Counted from the stretch's first letter, positions 43,693 through 52,826 are shown. The stretch is DNA of 64,000 nucleotides from Pseudofrankia inefficax (GCF_000166135.1 NC_014666.1:2542001-2606000); one strand, 5' to 3'. The notes: a model not told the origin generated them from the sequence alone. Made by a program: numbers and translations.

Positions 43693-46071
43693 TCAGGCCT
43701 CCCGAGCGAGGGAACGGGCTGGCCGCCGGACCGGTCGCTGCTGACGACGCAGCCGAGCCGGCAGCAGCGGGCGCAGGCTCAGCAACGCGCGCAGCCGGTC
43801 GGCGACGGCCTCGCCGGAAACCAGCGTCCGGTGCACCTCTGCCTGCAGGTTCCAGGCGTCGACGGCCTCCTGCGCGGTCGGCTCCGCCCCGTGGAACAGC
43901 GCCGAGGTCACGATCGCCCCGAGCGGGTCGAGACTGTCCCAGCCGCGGTCCGCCTCGTCCGCGGACGTGTCCCACGCTTCGGTCGGCCGCCGGAAGTGCT
44001 CGCGTGCGGCCGCCGCCACGTCGGCGGCGGTATCTCCCGGCTCGATGGACAGGCCCCGTTCGTCGAGCCGGTCGAGCACTTCCTCCCAGGCGCCCATGAT
44101 CCGGTCCGAGGCCTCGGACCGGCGGTGCCGGACGAGCCTTCGCCGCTTCTTTTCCGCGACGACACCGCCGGCTAGCAGCGTCAGCAGCAGGACGGGCGTG
44201 AGCGCCACCAGCAACAGGACCTGCAGGCGGCTCAGCCCGATGAACCGGTCGGACCCGTAGGGCGCCAGGTCGGGCCGGATCACGGGGGGCTCGGGCCGGG
44301 CCTGGACGCCTGGCGGGACGGGTCCGTTCTCCGGCCGGTTCAGGGGCGACGGCGGCTGATGGAGGTTGAGCTTGCTTACGTCGGTCGGTTCGAAAGGAAC
44401 CCAGCCGATGTTCGCGAAGTCGACCTCTGGCCAGGCATGCGCCTCCCTGGACGTCACGTGGAACTCGTTGGGCTCGGCGCTGTCCCGCTCCAGCAGGTAC
44501 CCGACCGCGATCCGGGTGGGATATCCGAGCGCGCGGGCCAGCAGGGCGAAGGCGGCCGCGTGCTGCTCCGAATGGCCGGACCGCGCCTGCGGGTCGCTGG
44601 CGGTCAGCATCTGCTGGATGATCGCGAGTGAGTCGCCGGGCGGGGCGCCGATGTCGTAGGGGAAGTGCGGTCCGCTCAGGTACGACTGGAGCCGCGCGAG
44701 CTGGCTGTACGGCGTGTTGACCCGCGCGACGATCGACTTGGCAAGATCCTGCACCCACTGCGGCAGCGGCGCTGCCGTGCTCGGGAGATAGGCGGCGACC
44801 GCGGGGCCGGACTCAGGCACCGCCTGCGCGAGGTCCGTGCGGGACGGGGTGACGACCTGCGAGGTGAAGCGGTAGCTCAGCCCCGACTTCCAGGCGTTGG
44901 TGAACAGGGTGGCGGAGCTGGGTTCGAACGCGACCGAGACGCCGCCCACCGACGTCGGCCGGTCGATCACGGGCAGGAACGGCCCCTCGAGCTGGTCGAT
45001 CGTCACGGTGCCGGAGACGGTGGCGCTCGCCCGGGGGTGCGCGCTCGGATCGGTGGGCAACGTCGGCCCGTACGGTTCGAGCTGGGCCGTGTCGAGCCAG
45101 CGCGCGCCGTCGAACGTCCCCAGCGTGGCGACGGTGACGCGGTCGACTGGCGGGTGCGTCGGGGTGAGCCGCACGGTGAACAACGACACCGACGGGTCCA
45201 CCTGCAGCAGCTGGCGTTTGACGTCTTCGAGGGGATTGCGGGCGCTGGTCTGGACCGCGGGCGGCCGGGCGAGGTCGCGCGGGTCCTTGCGGTCCGTGCC
45301 AGGCACGATCCCCGTCAGCGAGGCGGCCCAGGCGCAGGCCGCCGCCACGACGCCGATCGCGACCCCCGCAGGCCCGCGGACCCAGATCGGGGACCCGAGG
45401 TCCGCCCGCACAGCGATAAGCGTGATCGACAGAGCGGCGAACAGCGTGGCCGGCCACCGCTCGTGCGGGCCGGGCGCCGCGGCCATCGCCAGCGCGATCC
45501 CGAGCGCCAGCAGGCAGGGGCCGACCGGCGCCAGCGCGGCCCTTGACCGGAGCGCGAGCCAGCACCCGGCGAAGGTCAGGGCGAAGATCACCATTGCGGG
45601 CCCGACGATCAGGTCCGGCGTCGGCGCCATGGGCGTATGCGTGGTGAGTAGCCGTACCCAGACGGTTGCCAGCGCTCGTGGCGGGCTAGCCGTGGCGCCA
45701 CCCGGCCACCGCCAGCCAATCATGATCGCGAGCGCCACCGCCACGGTGGCGACGAAGCCCGTGGCAATGGCTGAGGCGACGCTTAGGTGCCGGCGGCCCA
45801 GCGGGACAGCTGCGGCGAGCACGGCGACCACGACCAGGCAGACCTGCGCCGACGGGCGGTCGAAGGCGGGGGCCATGGTGCGCGCCGCGCAGCCCATGAG
45901 GCCCGCGACGAGCACGCACTGAAGCATTCCACTGACAGGCCCGATCTGGCCCGCCCGTGGAACGGGCTGGCGCTGCTCCGCGGTCCCTCGGTCAGGATGC
46001 GCTGCGGTCGCGGCCGCCCCCGGGCCCTGCGGGCTCGGCTGCCGCAGCTGCGTCTGCAGCCCGCCGGTCAT
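43693..46071 (-). CDS. Transglutaminase-like membrane protein lacking the usual catalytic Cys
   Basis: 792 residues. Several N-terminal helices (about 35-260) precede an extracellular transglutaminase-like core: PYSQLARLQSYLSG, SGHSEQHAAAFALLARALGY (about 497), and HAWPEVDFANIGWVPFEPTD with the His/Asp positions. The Cys of the classic GxCxxFA motif is replaced by Ser (GHSEQHA), so peptidase or cross-linking activity is doubtful. One more helix and a cytoplasmic C-terminus follow. MoxR-DUF58-transglutaminase operons are common in actinobacteria. ATG 46071 chosen because the longer frame overlaps the DUF58 gene. Confidence 0.85.
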   Translation of the reverse strand: MTGGLQTQLRQPSPQGPGAAATAAHPDRGTAEQRQPVPRAGQIGPVSGMLQCVLVAGLMGCAARTMAPAFDRPSAQVCLVVVAVLAAAVPLGRRHLSVASAIATGFVATVAVALAIMIGWRWPGGATASPPRALATVWVRLLTTHTPMAPTPDLIVGPAMVIFALTFAGCWLALRSRAALAPVGPCLLALGIALAMAAAPGPHERWPATLFAALSITLIAVRADLGSPIWVRGPAGVAIGVVAAACAWAASLTGIVPGTDRKDPRDLARPPAVQTSARNPLEDVKRQLLQVDPSVSLFTVRLTPTHPPVDRVTVATLGTFDGARWLDTAQLEPYGPTLPTDPSAHPRASATVSGTVTIDQLEGPFLPVIDRPTSVGGVSVAFEPSSATLFTNAWKSGLSYRFTSQVVTPSRTDLAQAVPESGPAVAAYLPSTAAPLPQWVQDLAKSIVARVNTPYSQLARLQSYLSGPHFPYDIGAPPGDSLAIIQQMLTASDPQARSGHSEQHAAAFALLARALGYPTRIAVGYLLERDSAEPNEFHVTSREAHAWPEVDFANIGWVPFEPTDVSKLNLHQPPSPLNRPENGPVPPGVQARPEPPVIRPDLAPYGSDRFIGLSRLQVLLLVALTPVLLLTLLAGGVVAEKKRRRLVRHRRSEASDRIMGAWEEVLDRLDERGLSIEPGDTAADVAAAAREHFRRPTEAWDTSADEADRGWDSLDPLGAIVTSALFHGAEPTAQEAVDAWNLQAEVHRTLVSGEAVADRLRALLSLRPLLPARLRRQQRPVRRPARSLAREA

Positions 46072-46114
46072 GACGCCATCCCGGCCAACCGGCGCACCCC
46101 TGGATGCCACCGGC

Positions 46115-47230
46115 CTACCCCCGGACAAGGCCCGGCCAGAAGCGCTTGAAGCTGTCGGCGTCGGGCACGTCGACGACGCGCACCGTGCGGCTGACGGAGG
46201 AATGCTCGCGCGGCGCCCCAACTCTGATCAGCCATATTTCGGAAGACCGGTTCGGGAGCAGCTCTGGGGCACCCGTGCGAAATCCGCTAACGATGACCGT
46301 CGTCAGCGCCGAAGGCGACGTCACGTCGTAGGTCTGGGGTGCCCCCGATGTGGTGACCCGGGCAAGGAAGTCGAGCATCTTCCCCCGCGCGGCGCTGCCG
46401 GGCAGGGCCGCGCAGCGGCTTCGCTCGGTCGTCCAGATCTCGACGGGCTGGCCACGGGTGAGCGCCGCGTCCCCCAGCGCGCCCGCGACTCGGACCGCGT
46501 CCTCGAACTGATCGCCTTGATAGGTGTCCGCGGCGGTATCCAGGACCACTATCCCGCGGGGCATCTTTGGCACCAGGTTGAGCCGGATCAGGGGGTAGCC
46601 AATCCGGCCGGTCGCGCGCCAGTCGATGAGGCGCGGGTCGTCGCCCGCCACGTACTTCCGCAAGGAGTGCAGCTCCGCGCCCGCCTGCGGGGCGATGTCT
46701 GGGGAGCCACCCTCCAGATCGGTCGTTCCGGGCACGTCCAACGCCGGAATCCGGTGCAGGAAGGGGTGCACCAGCATCTCAAGCGCCGGGCCGGACGACC
46801 GCGAGAAGCGAATCAGGCCCAGCGGGTCGGTGCACTCGGTCCGCACCGGCTGGAACGTGAGTGGGCCGCGTCGGCGGGCCGGAATCGCGTAGTGCTCCGT
46901 GCCGAAACCGCCCGGCCCGATCGGGGCACTGGTGAAGGTCATGCGTTGACCGTTGACGGTCTCGACGATGGTGAGCCGGGGAATCCGCCGTCGCCGACTC
47001 AGATTCGTGATCACAATGGTGCCGCGCAGCGCCCCACCCTCGACGACGCGATTGTCCGCGAACTGGCGGGTCACCTCGAAGGGCGCCGGCAGGATCCACC
47101 AAGTGCAGGCGGCCACCATCCCAACTATCCCGCTCACCGCGCAGACCAGCAGCTCGGGATAGTCGAGCAGCCACGCGGCGAGGCCCAGCAGCAGCGACGA
47201 CAAAAGCACGACGCGCCCGGTGGTGGTCAT
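46115..47230 (-). CDS. DUF58 domain protein
   Basis: 371 residues, ATG 47230 overlapping the MoxR stop (ATGA). Two N-terminal helices (VVLLSSLLLGLAAWLL and LLVCAVSGIVGMVAACTWW), then a beta-rich region and the DUF58 signature LRKYVAGDDPRLIDWRATGR. DUF58 proteins resemble von Willebrand A folds and act with MoxR ATPases, usually in assembling or activating envelope or metalloenzyme complexes. A short 43-base gap separates it from the transglutaminase gene. Confidence 0.92.
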   Translation of the reverse strand: MTTTGRVVLLSSLLLGLAAWLLDYPELLVCAVSGIVGMVAACTWWILPAPFEVTRQFADNRVVEGGALRGTIVITNLSRRRRIPRLTIVETVNGQRMTFTSAPIGPGGFGTEHYAIPARRRGPLTFQPVRTECTDPLGLIRFSRSSGPALEMLVHPFLHRIPALDVPGTTDLEGGSPDIAPQAGAELHSLRKYVAGDDPRLIDWRATGRIGYPLIRLNLVPKMPRGIVVLDTAADTYQGDQFEDAVRVAGALGDAALTRGQPVEIWTTERSRCAALPGSAARGKMLDFLARVTTSGAPQTYDVTSPSALTTVIVSGFRTGAPELLPNRSSEIWLIRVGAPREHSSVSRTVRVVDVPDADSFKRFWPGLVRG

Positions 47231-48231
47231 CGGTGTTGCGGGCTTCTGACGGTGCGTAGCACGTCGTCGAGCAGGTCCCGGGCGGTGACACCGGTCTCGG
47301 CGACCCCGTAATCGACGAGCATCCGGTGTGTGAGCACGAAGGGCGCGACCTGCTTGATGTGGTCGTCGGTGACGAACGGGCTGCCGTGAGAGATCGCCCA
47401 GGACTGCGCCGCCCTCGCCAGCATGACGCCACCGCGCGGGCTGACGCCGAGCCGAAGCAGGCCTTCCCCGCCCTCCTTCTTGCTGACCGACATTCTTCTG
47501 GTCTCGCGGAGGATATCGACGATGTAGGCGCGCAGGTTCGGCCGCAGAATCACCCGCCGGGCAGTGTCGATCATTGACTCGATCAGCTGGGTGTGACCAC
47601 CCTGCAGTTCGTCCGTTGACTCGTCCTCGTTCGCCTCGATGTTGTAGCCGAGGATGGCGGCCTCGTCGCTGACGTCATCCGGGTAGCTAATTGCGATGCG
47701 CATCATGAACCGGTCGATTTCGGCTTCCGGGAGGTCGTAGGTACCGGCGAACTCCTTGGGATTCTGGGTGGCCATGACGATGAAGGGCCGCGGCAGGCGG
47801 TAGCTGTAGCCACTGTTCGTCACCTGACGCTCCTGCATCGCCTCAAGCAGGGCGGACTGCGTCTTGGGTGAAGCGCGGTTGATCTCGTCCGCGAGGACGA
47901 TGTTTGAGAAAAGGGGGCCGGGCCGGAATTGTAGCGCCCGGTTCTCGTCCAGGAAGTCGGACCCGGTGATGTCCGTCGGCAGCAGGTCGGGGGTGAACTG
48001 GATGCGGCGGACCGTCCCGCCGGCGGAACGCGCCATCGCACGGGCCAGCGAGGTCTTACCGACCCCGGGGATGCCATCGAGAAGGACGTGGCCCTCGGCG
48101 GCGAGACAGACAATTGCCATCCGAACGATCTCGGGCGAGCCAAAAAAGGACGTGGATACCAGTCCGACGAGCTCGTCGAAGTCCTGTTTGAACCTGGTGG
48201 CCAACTCCCTCGTGACGGTGCCGTAGCTCAT
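47227..48231 (-). CDS. MoxR-family AAA+ ATPase
   Basis: 334 residues. Walker A GIPGVGKT (53-60), Walker B IVLADEINR, sensor 1 IVMATQNP and the arginine region LPEAEIDRFMMRI, all typical of MoxR. MoxR chaperones remodel proteins together with DUF58/VWA partners encoded downstream, as here. First gene of the coupled envelope operon; 315 bases separate it from the TIR-WD40 gene in the same direction. Confidence 0.94.
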   Translation of the reverse strand: MSYGTVTRELATRFKQDFDELVGLVSTSFFGSPEIVRMAIVCLAAEGHVLLDGIPGVGKTSLARAMARSAGGTVRRIQFTPDLLPTDITGSDFLDENRALQFRPGPLFSNIVLADEINRASPKTQSALLEAMQERQVTNSGYSYRLPRPFIVMATQNPKEFAGTYDLPEAEIDRFMMRIAISYPDDVSDEAAILGYNIEANEDESTDELQGGHTQLIESMIDTARRVILRPNLRAYIVDILRETRRMSVSKKEGGEGLLRLGVSPRGGVMLARAAQSWAISHGSPFVTDDHIKQVAPFVLTHRMLVDYGVAETGVTARDLLDDVLRTVRSPQHR

Positions 48232-48546
48232 GCCGCCACCGCGCGCCGAGCCGTGGCGGTATCCGTCGCCGGGCAGTGCCCGTACTCGAAGTCGAGCGGG
48301 TCAAAGTCGCGAAAAGGTAGACGTATCACTGGCAAAGGAGCCCCCGTTTGCTGCACAGCTTCGCGTCGTGCCGACGCTTTGGCCGCCGATCCCGACATAC
48401 GCCGTGTGTGTGCCGAGGTTAGCAGAACGAGTGGGGCAGCCAGCATGGGACCTCTACACCCGCAACGCGCGGGCCCACGCACCGTTGTTAAGTCCAGAAA
48501 AGACGTAGGCGCCGTGGAATCGCATCGGCAGACGCTGATCGCGCGC
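48232..48546. other. Gap between TIR-WD40 and MoxR genes
   Basis: No gene recognised. It probably carries the operon promoter, though I cannot identify a convincing -35/-10 pair. Confidence 0.4.
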
Positions 48547-50475
48547 TCAGTGGATCCTCCAGAGGATGACCTGGCCGCCCGGCGTTCCTGCGGCAAGCAC
48601 GCGGTTGTCGGGCGAAAAAGCGAGCGCCGACATAGCGGCGACGTCCGGGCCGCCCGGGCGCTGGACCTCCCGCAGCCGCGCCGGCAGGTCCCCGACCGGT
48701 AGCTCCCACAGGACGTCGATCCGTCCCATGGCCAGCAGGGCACCGTCGGGCCGGACCGCGAGCGGCCCCGGCCGTACCCCCTCAGTCAGGAGCGCCAGGC
48801 GGCGGGCGGAGGGCGCGCCGTCATCCAGCCGCCAGACGTGCGCTGCTGCCCCGTTCGCATCGCCCGTGCCCACCACGAGGAGGCCCCCCGCGAAGGCCAG
48901 CCCGGTCACCGGCTCGCCCTCGTCGACAGGCCGTAGCGGCACCAGTGCCTGCAGGTTCGAGACATCCCACAGCGACACCCTGGAGAGGGCCTCGCGCCGG
49001 CGACGAGCCGACCGCGCGACGATCCGACCGGCAGCGTCGATCGCCACCCGGTCCCCGACGCCCTGCTTGCCGATGGCCGTCGGATCAGTGATCACCGCGC
49101 CGTCCCGCGCCCCCGACGGGTGGACATGCCACACAAGCACTCCCCGGGATCCCGCGGAGACGAGGACGTCACTGTCCGCCGCGAAGGCCAGCGACTCGAT
49201 ATCGCCGGTCGGCTCGCGACCCGTCGCGCGTTCCAGCAAGGCCCACCGGCCGGCGAGGAGTCCCCAGACGACCATCCCGCCCGCGGCCGCGGGCGCGGCG
49301 GCGAGCAGGCCGTCCGACGAGAAGGCGACGCCGGTGTGTGGCCGCCGCGCGAGGGGCTGGGCGAGGACGAGCTGTGGGGCGCTCGGGTCGGCGATGTCCC
49401 ACATCGTTACTGACGGATGATCGTCTACAACGCCCAGCATGCGGGCATCAGGCGAGAACGTGACGGCGCAAATGGCGGACCGCCTGCGCACCTGGCCGGG
49501 CCAGATCGTGGCCAGCGTGTCCAGCCGGATGGTGGTGCTGGCGCGCGGAGGCGCCACGGCCCGCTCCACCCGCCGTGGGCCGCTGGCCCGGGCGGGGACG
49601 ACGGGTGTTCCCCGGAACTGCTGATGCACGAAGGGGCCGGTGGGAGCGGCAGGCGCAGGCCCCAACGGCGGCCGCGGCCGCGTCGGCACCACCGCAGAAC
49701 CGTGAGCCGGAATCGGAACAACCATTCCCGCTGACTCGCCGGCACGCACGCCGACCGCAGGCGCCTGCGTTGCCGGGACTGACGGTGCCCGAGCAGGTGG
49801 CGGCGCCACAACGGGCGACGGCGTTGAAAGGGGCGGTGGCGTCGGACTGGGCGCCTGGTCTGGCGGCAGCAGCGGCGTCTCGCTGGGCGGTGGCCTGGAC
49901 GCCGACAATGGTTTTTCGTGCTCCAGGCCCGACGCATGACCTGGGAAGCTCGGTTCTGTGGACAGGTCCGGCGAAAGGTCGGCAGCCGGATCGTCGGCAG
50001 TGCTCGCCGGCCCCGGGAACGGGGGCGAGCGAACCGGCTGGCTGGTCCCCCGGCGGGCGTTCGCGATCTGATCGTGCAGGTGCAGGATCGCTGTTTCCTT
50101 GTCCAGCCCGAACAAGTCGATGGGAACGAACGACTGCAGGTCGCGCCGCAGCGCACAGTCCTCGACCCGGATCGGGATCAGCTTTGTGGTGTGGCCTCGT
50201 GGGTCACGCTGGATGACGTTCCGGGGAACCATCAGCTCGAAGTCGTCCAGCTGATATTCCTCGGAGACGATCGCGATGATCCAGCTTGCCCGCTCGATGC
50301 CTTCCGAACGCTTGGCCGGGAGCTGGGTGCCCGCCGGGTACCATTCCCCGAACTCGACGCTGTTGCCTTCCTGCAGAATGACCCAGGCGACCCACGACGC
50401 CCACTCTTTGTCTGCCGCGACGTAAGAGATGTAGAAGTCCCGACCACCGTTGTCGTGGTCCCTGTCCAGCGCCAT
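48547..50475 (-). CDS. TIR domain-WD40 repeat protein
   Basis: 642 residues, ATG 50475 with GGGGGG upstream. Residues about 12-145 form a TIR domain: DFYISYVAADKEWASWVAWV, WYPAGTQLP, IIAIVSEEYQLDDFELMVPR and LIPIRVEDC. The Glu in DFELM is positioned like the NADase glutamate of enzymatic TIRs. A Pro/Ser-rich linker (150-300) connects to WD40-type blades (ICAVTFSPDARMLGVVDDHP, VTMWDIADP, LAFSPDNRVLAAGTPGGQVI, LWRIH). Such proteins are candidate sensors or NAD-depleting defence effectors; no STAND ATPase is present. Next to the MoxR operon. Confidence 0.85.
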   Translation of the reverse strand: MALDRDHDNGGRDFYISYVAADKEWASWVAWVILQEGNSVEFGEWYPAGTQLPAKRSEGIERASWIIAIVSEEYQLDDFELMVPRNVIQRDPRGHTTKLIPIRVEDCALRRDLQSFVPIDLFGLDKETAILHLHDQIANARRGTSQPVRSPPFPGPASTADDPAADLSPDLSTEPSFPGHASGLEHEKPLSASRPPPSETPLLPPDQAPSPTPPPLSTPSPVVAPPPARAPSVPATQAPAVGVRAGESAGMVVPIPAHGSAVVPTRPRPPLGPAPAAPTGPFVHQQFRGTPVVPARASGPRRVERAVAPPRASTTIRLDTLATIWPGQVRRRSAICAVTFSPDARMLGVVDDHPSVTMWDIADPSAPQLVLAQPLARRPHTGVAFSSDGLLAAAPAAAGGMVVWGLLAGRWALLERATGREPTGDIESLAFAADSDVLVSAGSRGVLVWHVHPSGARDGAVITDPTAIGKQGVGDRVAIDAAGRIVARSARRRREALSRVSLWDVSNLQALVPLRPVDEGEPVTGLAFAGGLLVVGTGDANGAAAHVWRLDDGAPSARRLALLTEGVRPGPLAVRPDGALLAMGRIDVLWELPVGDLPARLREVQRPGGPDVAAMSALAFSPDNRVLAAGTPGGQVILWRIH

Positions 50476-50977
50476 GCACCCCCCGGTCTGCTGGCCGATC
50501 GCCCCAACTGTAGGAGATCGGCTGGAGGTGCGCCAAGGCTCCGCACACCGACCTCGCGATCCTTACCGCGCTGCGCGACCATGTGTCTGTCCGTGCTCAG
50601 GGGTCAAGCTCATCGCGCGTAGTCCCCGCCGCCGGTGCAGTCAGCGGTTCCAGACCGGGCAGCGCGTGACAGCCAGGGTTGATAGCCGAGCCGATGGACG
50701 AAGGCGGACGTCCGCGCGGACGTTGGTGGACGGAAAGCCCGAGGCCAGCGGACACCGTGGACGACGGCGGACGCCGTTAGAAGATCGAGATGGAGCCACG
50801 GATTGAGTGCTTGCCTGTCACGCTGTATCGCGCGCCGGACGAGTGCCGCGCCCACGCGACGCCGCCCTTCCGGTCGCCTGGGACAAAGTGCGAGCCGTGG
50901 ACAGGACGTGGATTCGCCCGCGAGCACCGACCGTGGACGGCGAGTGTCCCCAGGTCGCAGCGATGTCGATCTACATC
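50476..50977. other. Gap at the right end of the element
   Basis: No credible gene. It contains CCGTGGAC boxes at 50755, 50895 and 50931, a related ACGTGGAT at 50906, and the palindrome GCGGACGTCCGC at 50704-50715. Confidence 0.4.
50755..50938. repeat. CCGTGGAC boxes near attR
   Basis: CCGTGGAC at 50755, 50895 and 50931; ACGTGGAT at 50906, 11 bases after the second box. The left end has the same pairing (CTGTGGAT and CCGTGGAT, 11 bases apart). Candidate integrase arm sites. Confidence 0.4.
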
Positions 50978-51126
50978 CGCCAAGATCACTCGGATCTACG
51001 AAGGCACCAACCAGATCCAGAGAATAGTCATGTCTCGTCAGCTGTTGAAGGGCTGATCAGGCCGCTGTTCACGCTGGTCAGAGGCCTCAGGAGTCGTCTG
51101 CGAGGTCGGCGGCCGGGCTGGGCTCG
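50978..51126 (+). repeat. Right attachment site (attR-like) with acyl-CoA dehydrogenase 3' end
   Basis: Encodes AKITRIYEGTNQIQRIVMSR and QLLKG-stop without the rest of the gene. Relative to the left copy there are 12 mismatches, and within the coding part most are silent (Q to R and V to I are the only changes). Identical core 51025-51069. This copy's left arm was presumably carried by the element's attP. Confidence 0.8.
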
Positions 51127-51554
51127 AGCCCACAGCAGATCGCCGCCGCCGCCTGGACGCGGCCACGCTCGCCCGCCCCGAGGTGATCACCGCCGCGGCC
51201 CACCGCCTCGGCGCGCTAACAGCGGTTGTCATCGGGACCGCGGCCCGGCGCGCGTCCCACCTGCGGGCGCATCTTCTCCAGGCCGCAGACCGCGGCGAAC
51301 AGGCCGCGCCACCCGACAGTGCTGGGCCGGCGGTGGCGCTGCGCATCGCCCAGGCGCTGGACCGGCTTGCCCCCGCGCGGGCGACCGCGGCGCGGCTCGG
51401 CGCGCGCCACGCCGACTCCCACCACCACCTCGCCGCACCCGACGAGATCACCCCACTGCGCGACGCCGCGGGCGGCCCGTTTGATCAGAGCCTGGAACGA
51501 CTACGCCTGGCCGCGCACACCCTCGCCCAGCCACCCAACCGGCCCGCGCTCTAG
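51117..51554 (+). pseudogene. 5'-truncated remnant of an unknown gene
   Basis: A protein-like frame runs directly out of the attachment repeat: LDAATLARPEVITAAAHRLG, VVIGTAARRASHLRAHLLQA, then SLERLRLAAHTLAQPPNRPA and stop. It is helical and Ala/Arg-rich, of a kind seen in proteins from actinomycete integrative elements. A start could be the GTG within PEVITAAA, but no ribosome site is seen. Probably debris of an earlier insertion at the same site. Confidence 0.45.
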
Positions 51555-51923
51555 CCGACCAGCCCCCGACCCTGCGGTCACTGGATCAGAGTCAGGGGCC
51601 GCGAGCCGCGTAACGACGGGCGTAGCCCGCCCTTGATGCCGGGGCTGGCCCGTCACAGAATTGCGGCGCGGGAATGGGGATCTCCGGAGGCGACTGCTGG
51701 AGCCGTCGGCCAGCTCTGACGGCGACGGCGTGGGAGCCAGTCAGCCAGCGTTGTGCATGCCGCACATGCCAGGCGTAAGTCCCGATTCCCATCATCAGAG
51801 GAGCACAGGCCCTGGGCCGGCCTGTAGCAGCGATTGCGCGCTGACGCGTCGAGTCCGAGCGTGGAAGAGGCTGGCCCCGGGGCCCCTCCCTGTTCCGTGG
51901 CGCAGATCGTCAGCTGGCCAATG
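51555..51923. other. Gap, nothing recognisable
   Basis: No gene, repeat or RNA seen. Confidence 0.35.
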
Positions 51924-52476
51924 CTATTGAAGATCCTGCACCGGCCCGGGTGCTGCTGCTGCCCAGGTGAGCCATCGATGGAGTGTGCTGAAGTCGGTGT
52001 CGGTCAGGCCGTGGCGGGCGTCGACTCGGTGGAGCAGCGCCGGTCCTTGATGGTGGGCCGTGACCCAGGTCCGGTCGGTGGTGGTGATCTCATCGTCGAT
52101 CCAGGCGAACGGGCGGCCGGCGGCCCAGGTGACCAGGGCGCGGGTTTTCCAGTGCAGGCCCTGGCGCTCGTCGTGTGCGTCGAGGTCGGAGGGCTCAGGC
52201 CAGGTCACGACGGCCAGTTCGGGCAGCCCGAGGCGCGGGGCGATGTACTCGTTGGCGTCGGCCATCCAGCTCGTGGCCCAGACGAGTTCACCCGGCATGG
52301 CTGCCAGCCAGGGCCCGTGATCGGGGTTGATCCTCGTCAGAAGCGGGTTCGCCCGGGATGGCCACTGGTCCGCGACCGAATCCGTAGATCGGATACGCCG
52401 CTGTCGGGGCGCCGAAGGGAACGAGGGGCCCGTCTACATCAAGGAAGATCAGCGGCACGCCTCCGAAGCTGTCCAC
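51924..52476 (-). pseudogene. HAD-domain protein, frameshifted
   Basis: GTG 52476 begins VDSFGGVPLIFLDVDGPLVP (HAD motif I, DVDGP). Near 52350 the frame breaks; the neighbouring frame continues NPLLTRINPDHGPWLAA and then MPGELVWATSWMADANEYIA, with WIDDEITTTDRTWV as the motif IV region. One base restores the whole protein of about 180 residues, a size common for this family in streptomycetes. Confidence 0.7.
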
Positions 52477-52803
52477 GTCCTCACCATAGGTTTGATCGAT
52501 GCGCCGGAGCCCCGAGTGATCGGCCGTGGCACGCGCTCCGCCCTGCTCAACCAGACACGCGCTCTGAGGGACGTGATGCCGGCCGCGTCGTCGCGGGCAC
52601 GCAGCGAAGCCAGGGCAGCCAACGGCGTTCGCGTGGCGCTACCCCTTGACGAGCGGCGTGGGCTGGACCGACGCGCGGGTCGAGACCAGGGGTAGGCGCG
52701 AGGCTCTCCATGGTCGCACGGCCTCGTCCGAGGCGCCGTGGTGGGCGAGTCCTCCGGGCTCTTCTGCCGCCGGCCGGCTGACGACTCGCACTCGAAAATT
52801 GGT
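52477..52803. other. Gap, no gene recognised
   Basis: Frames here are Arg/Ala-rich without ribosome sites. Confidence 0.35.
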
Positions 52804-52826
52804 GGAGCGGGCGCCTGGCCCGCTCC
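52804..52826 (+). promoter_or_regulatory. Hairpin abutting the HEAT-like gene start
   Basis: GGAGCGGGC, 5 bases, GCCCGCTCC ends one base before the ATG at 52827. It would bury the ribosome-binding region (GGAG) of that start, so it may restrain translation or indicate that the later ATG at 52839 is used. Confidence 0.45.

Larger units (their letters stand above)
10161..51069. mobile_element. Apparent 40.9-kb integrative element in the acyl-CoA dehydrogenase gene
   Basis: Bounded by a 45-bp identical core at 10161-10205 and 51025-51069, exactly 40,864 bp apart, inside a 149-bp homologous segment (12 mismatches, no indels). A tyrosine recombinase abuts the left copy. Contents: truncated excisionase-like gene, RHS toxin debris, two sigma/regulator modules, a degraded HAD/XRE pair, a catabolic gene cluster and a MoxR/TIR envelope operon. 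I see no FtsK/TraB-type translocase, replication initiator or relaxase, so it is better described as an integrative genomic island than as a conjugative element. The alternative, an unrelated gene-fragment duplication, is less likely given the recombinase position. Confidence 0.75.

Noticed and set aside
50695-50780. A CRISPR-like array of GGACG repeats
   Set aside because: Units are too short and unevenly spaced, with no spacers or cas genes.
10161-51069. A conjugative actinomycete element (AICE)
   Set aside because: No FtsK/TraB translocase, replication initiator or spread gene is visible between the att copies, so only integration is supported.
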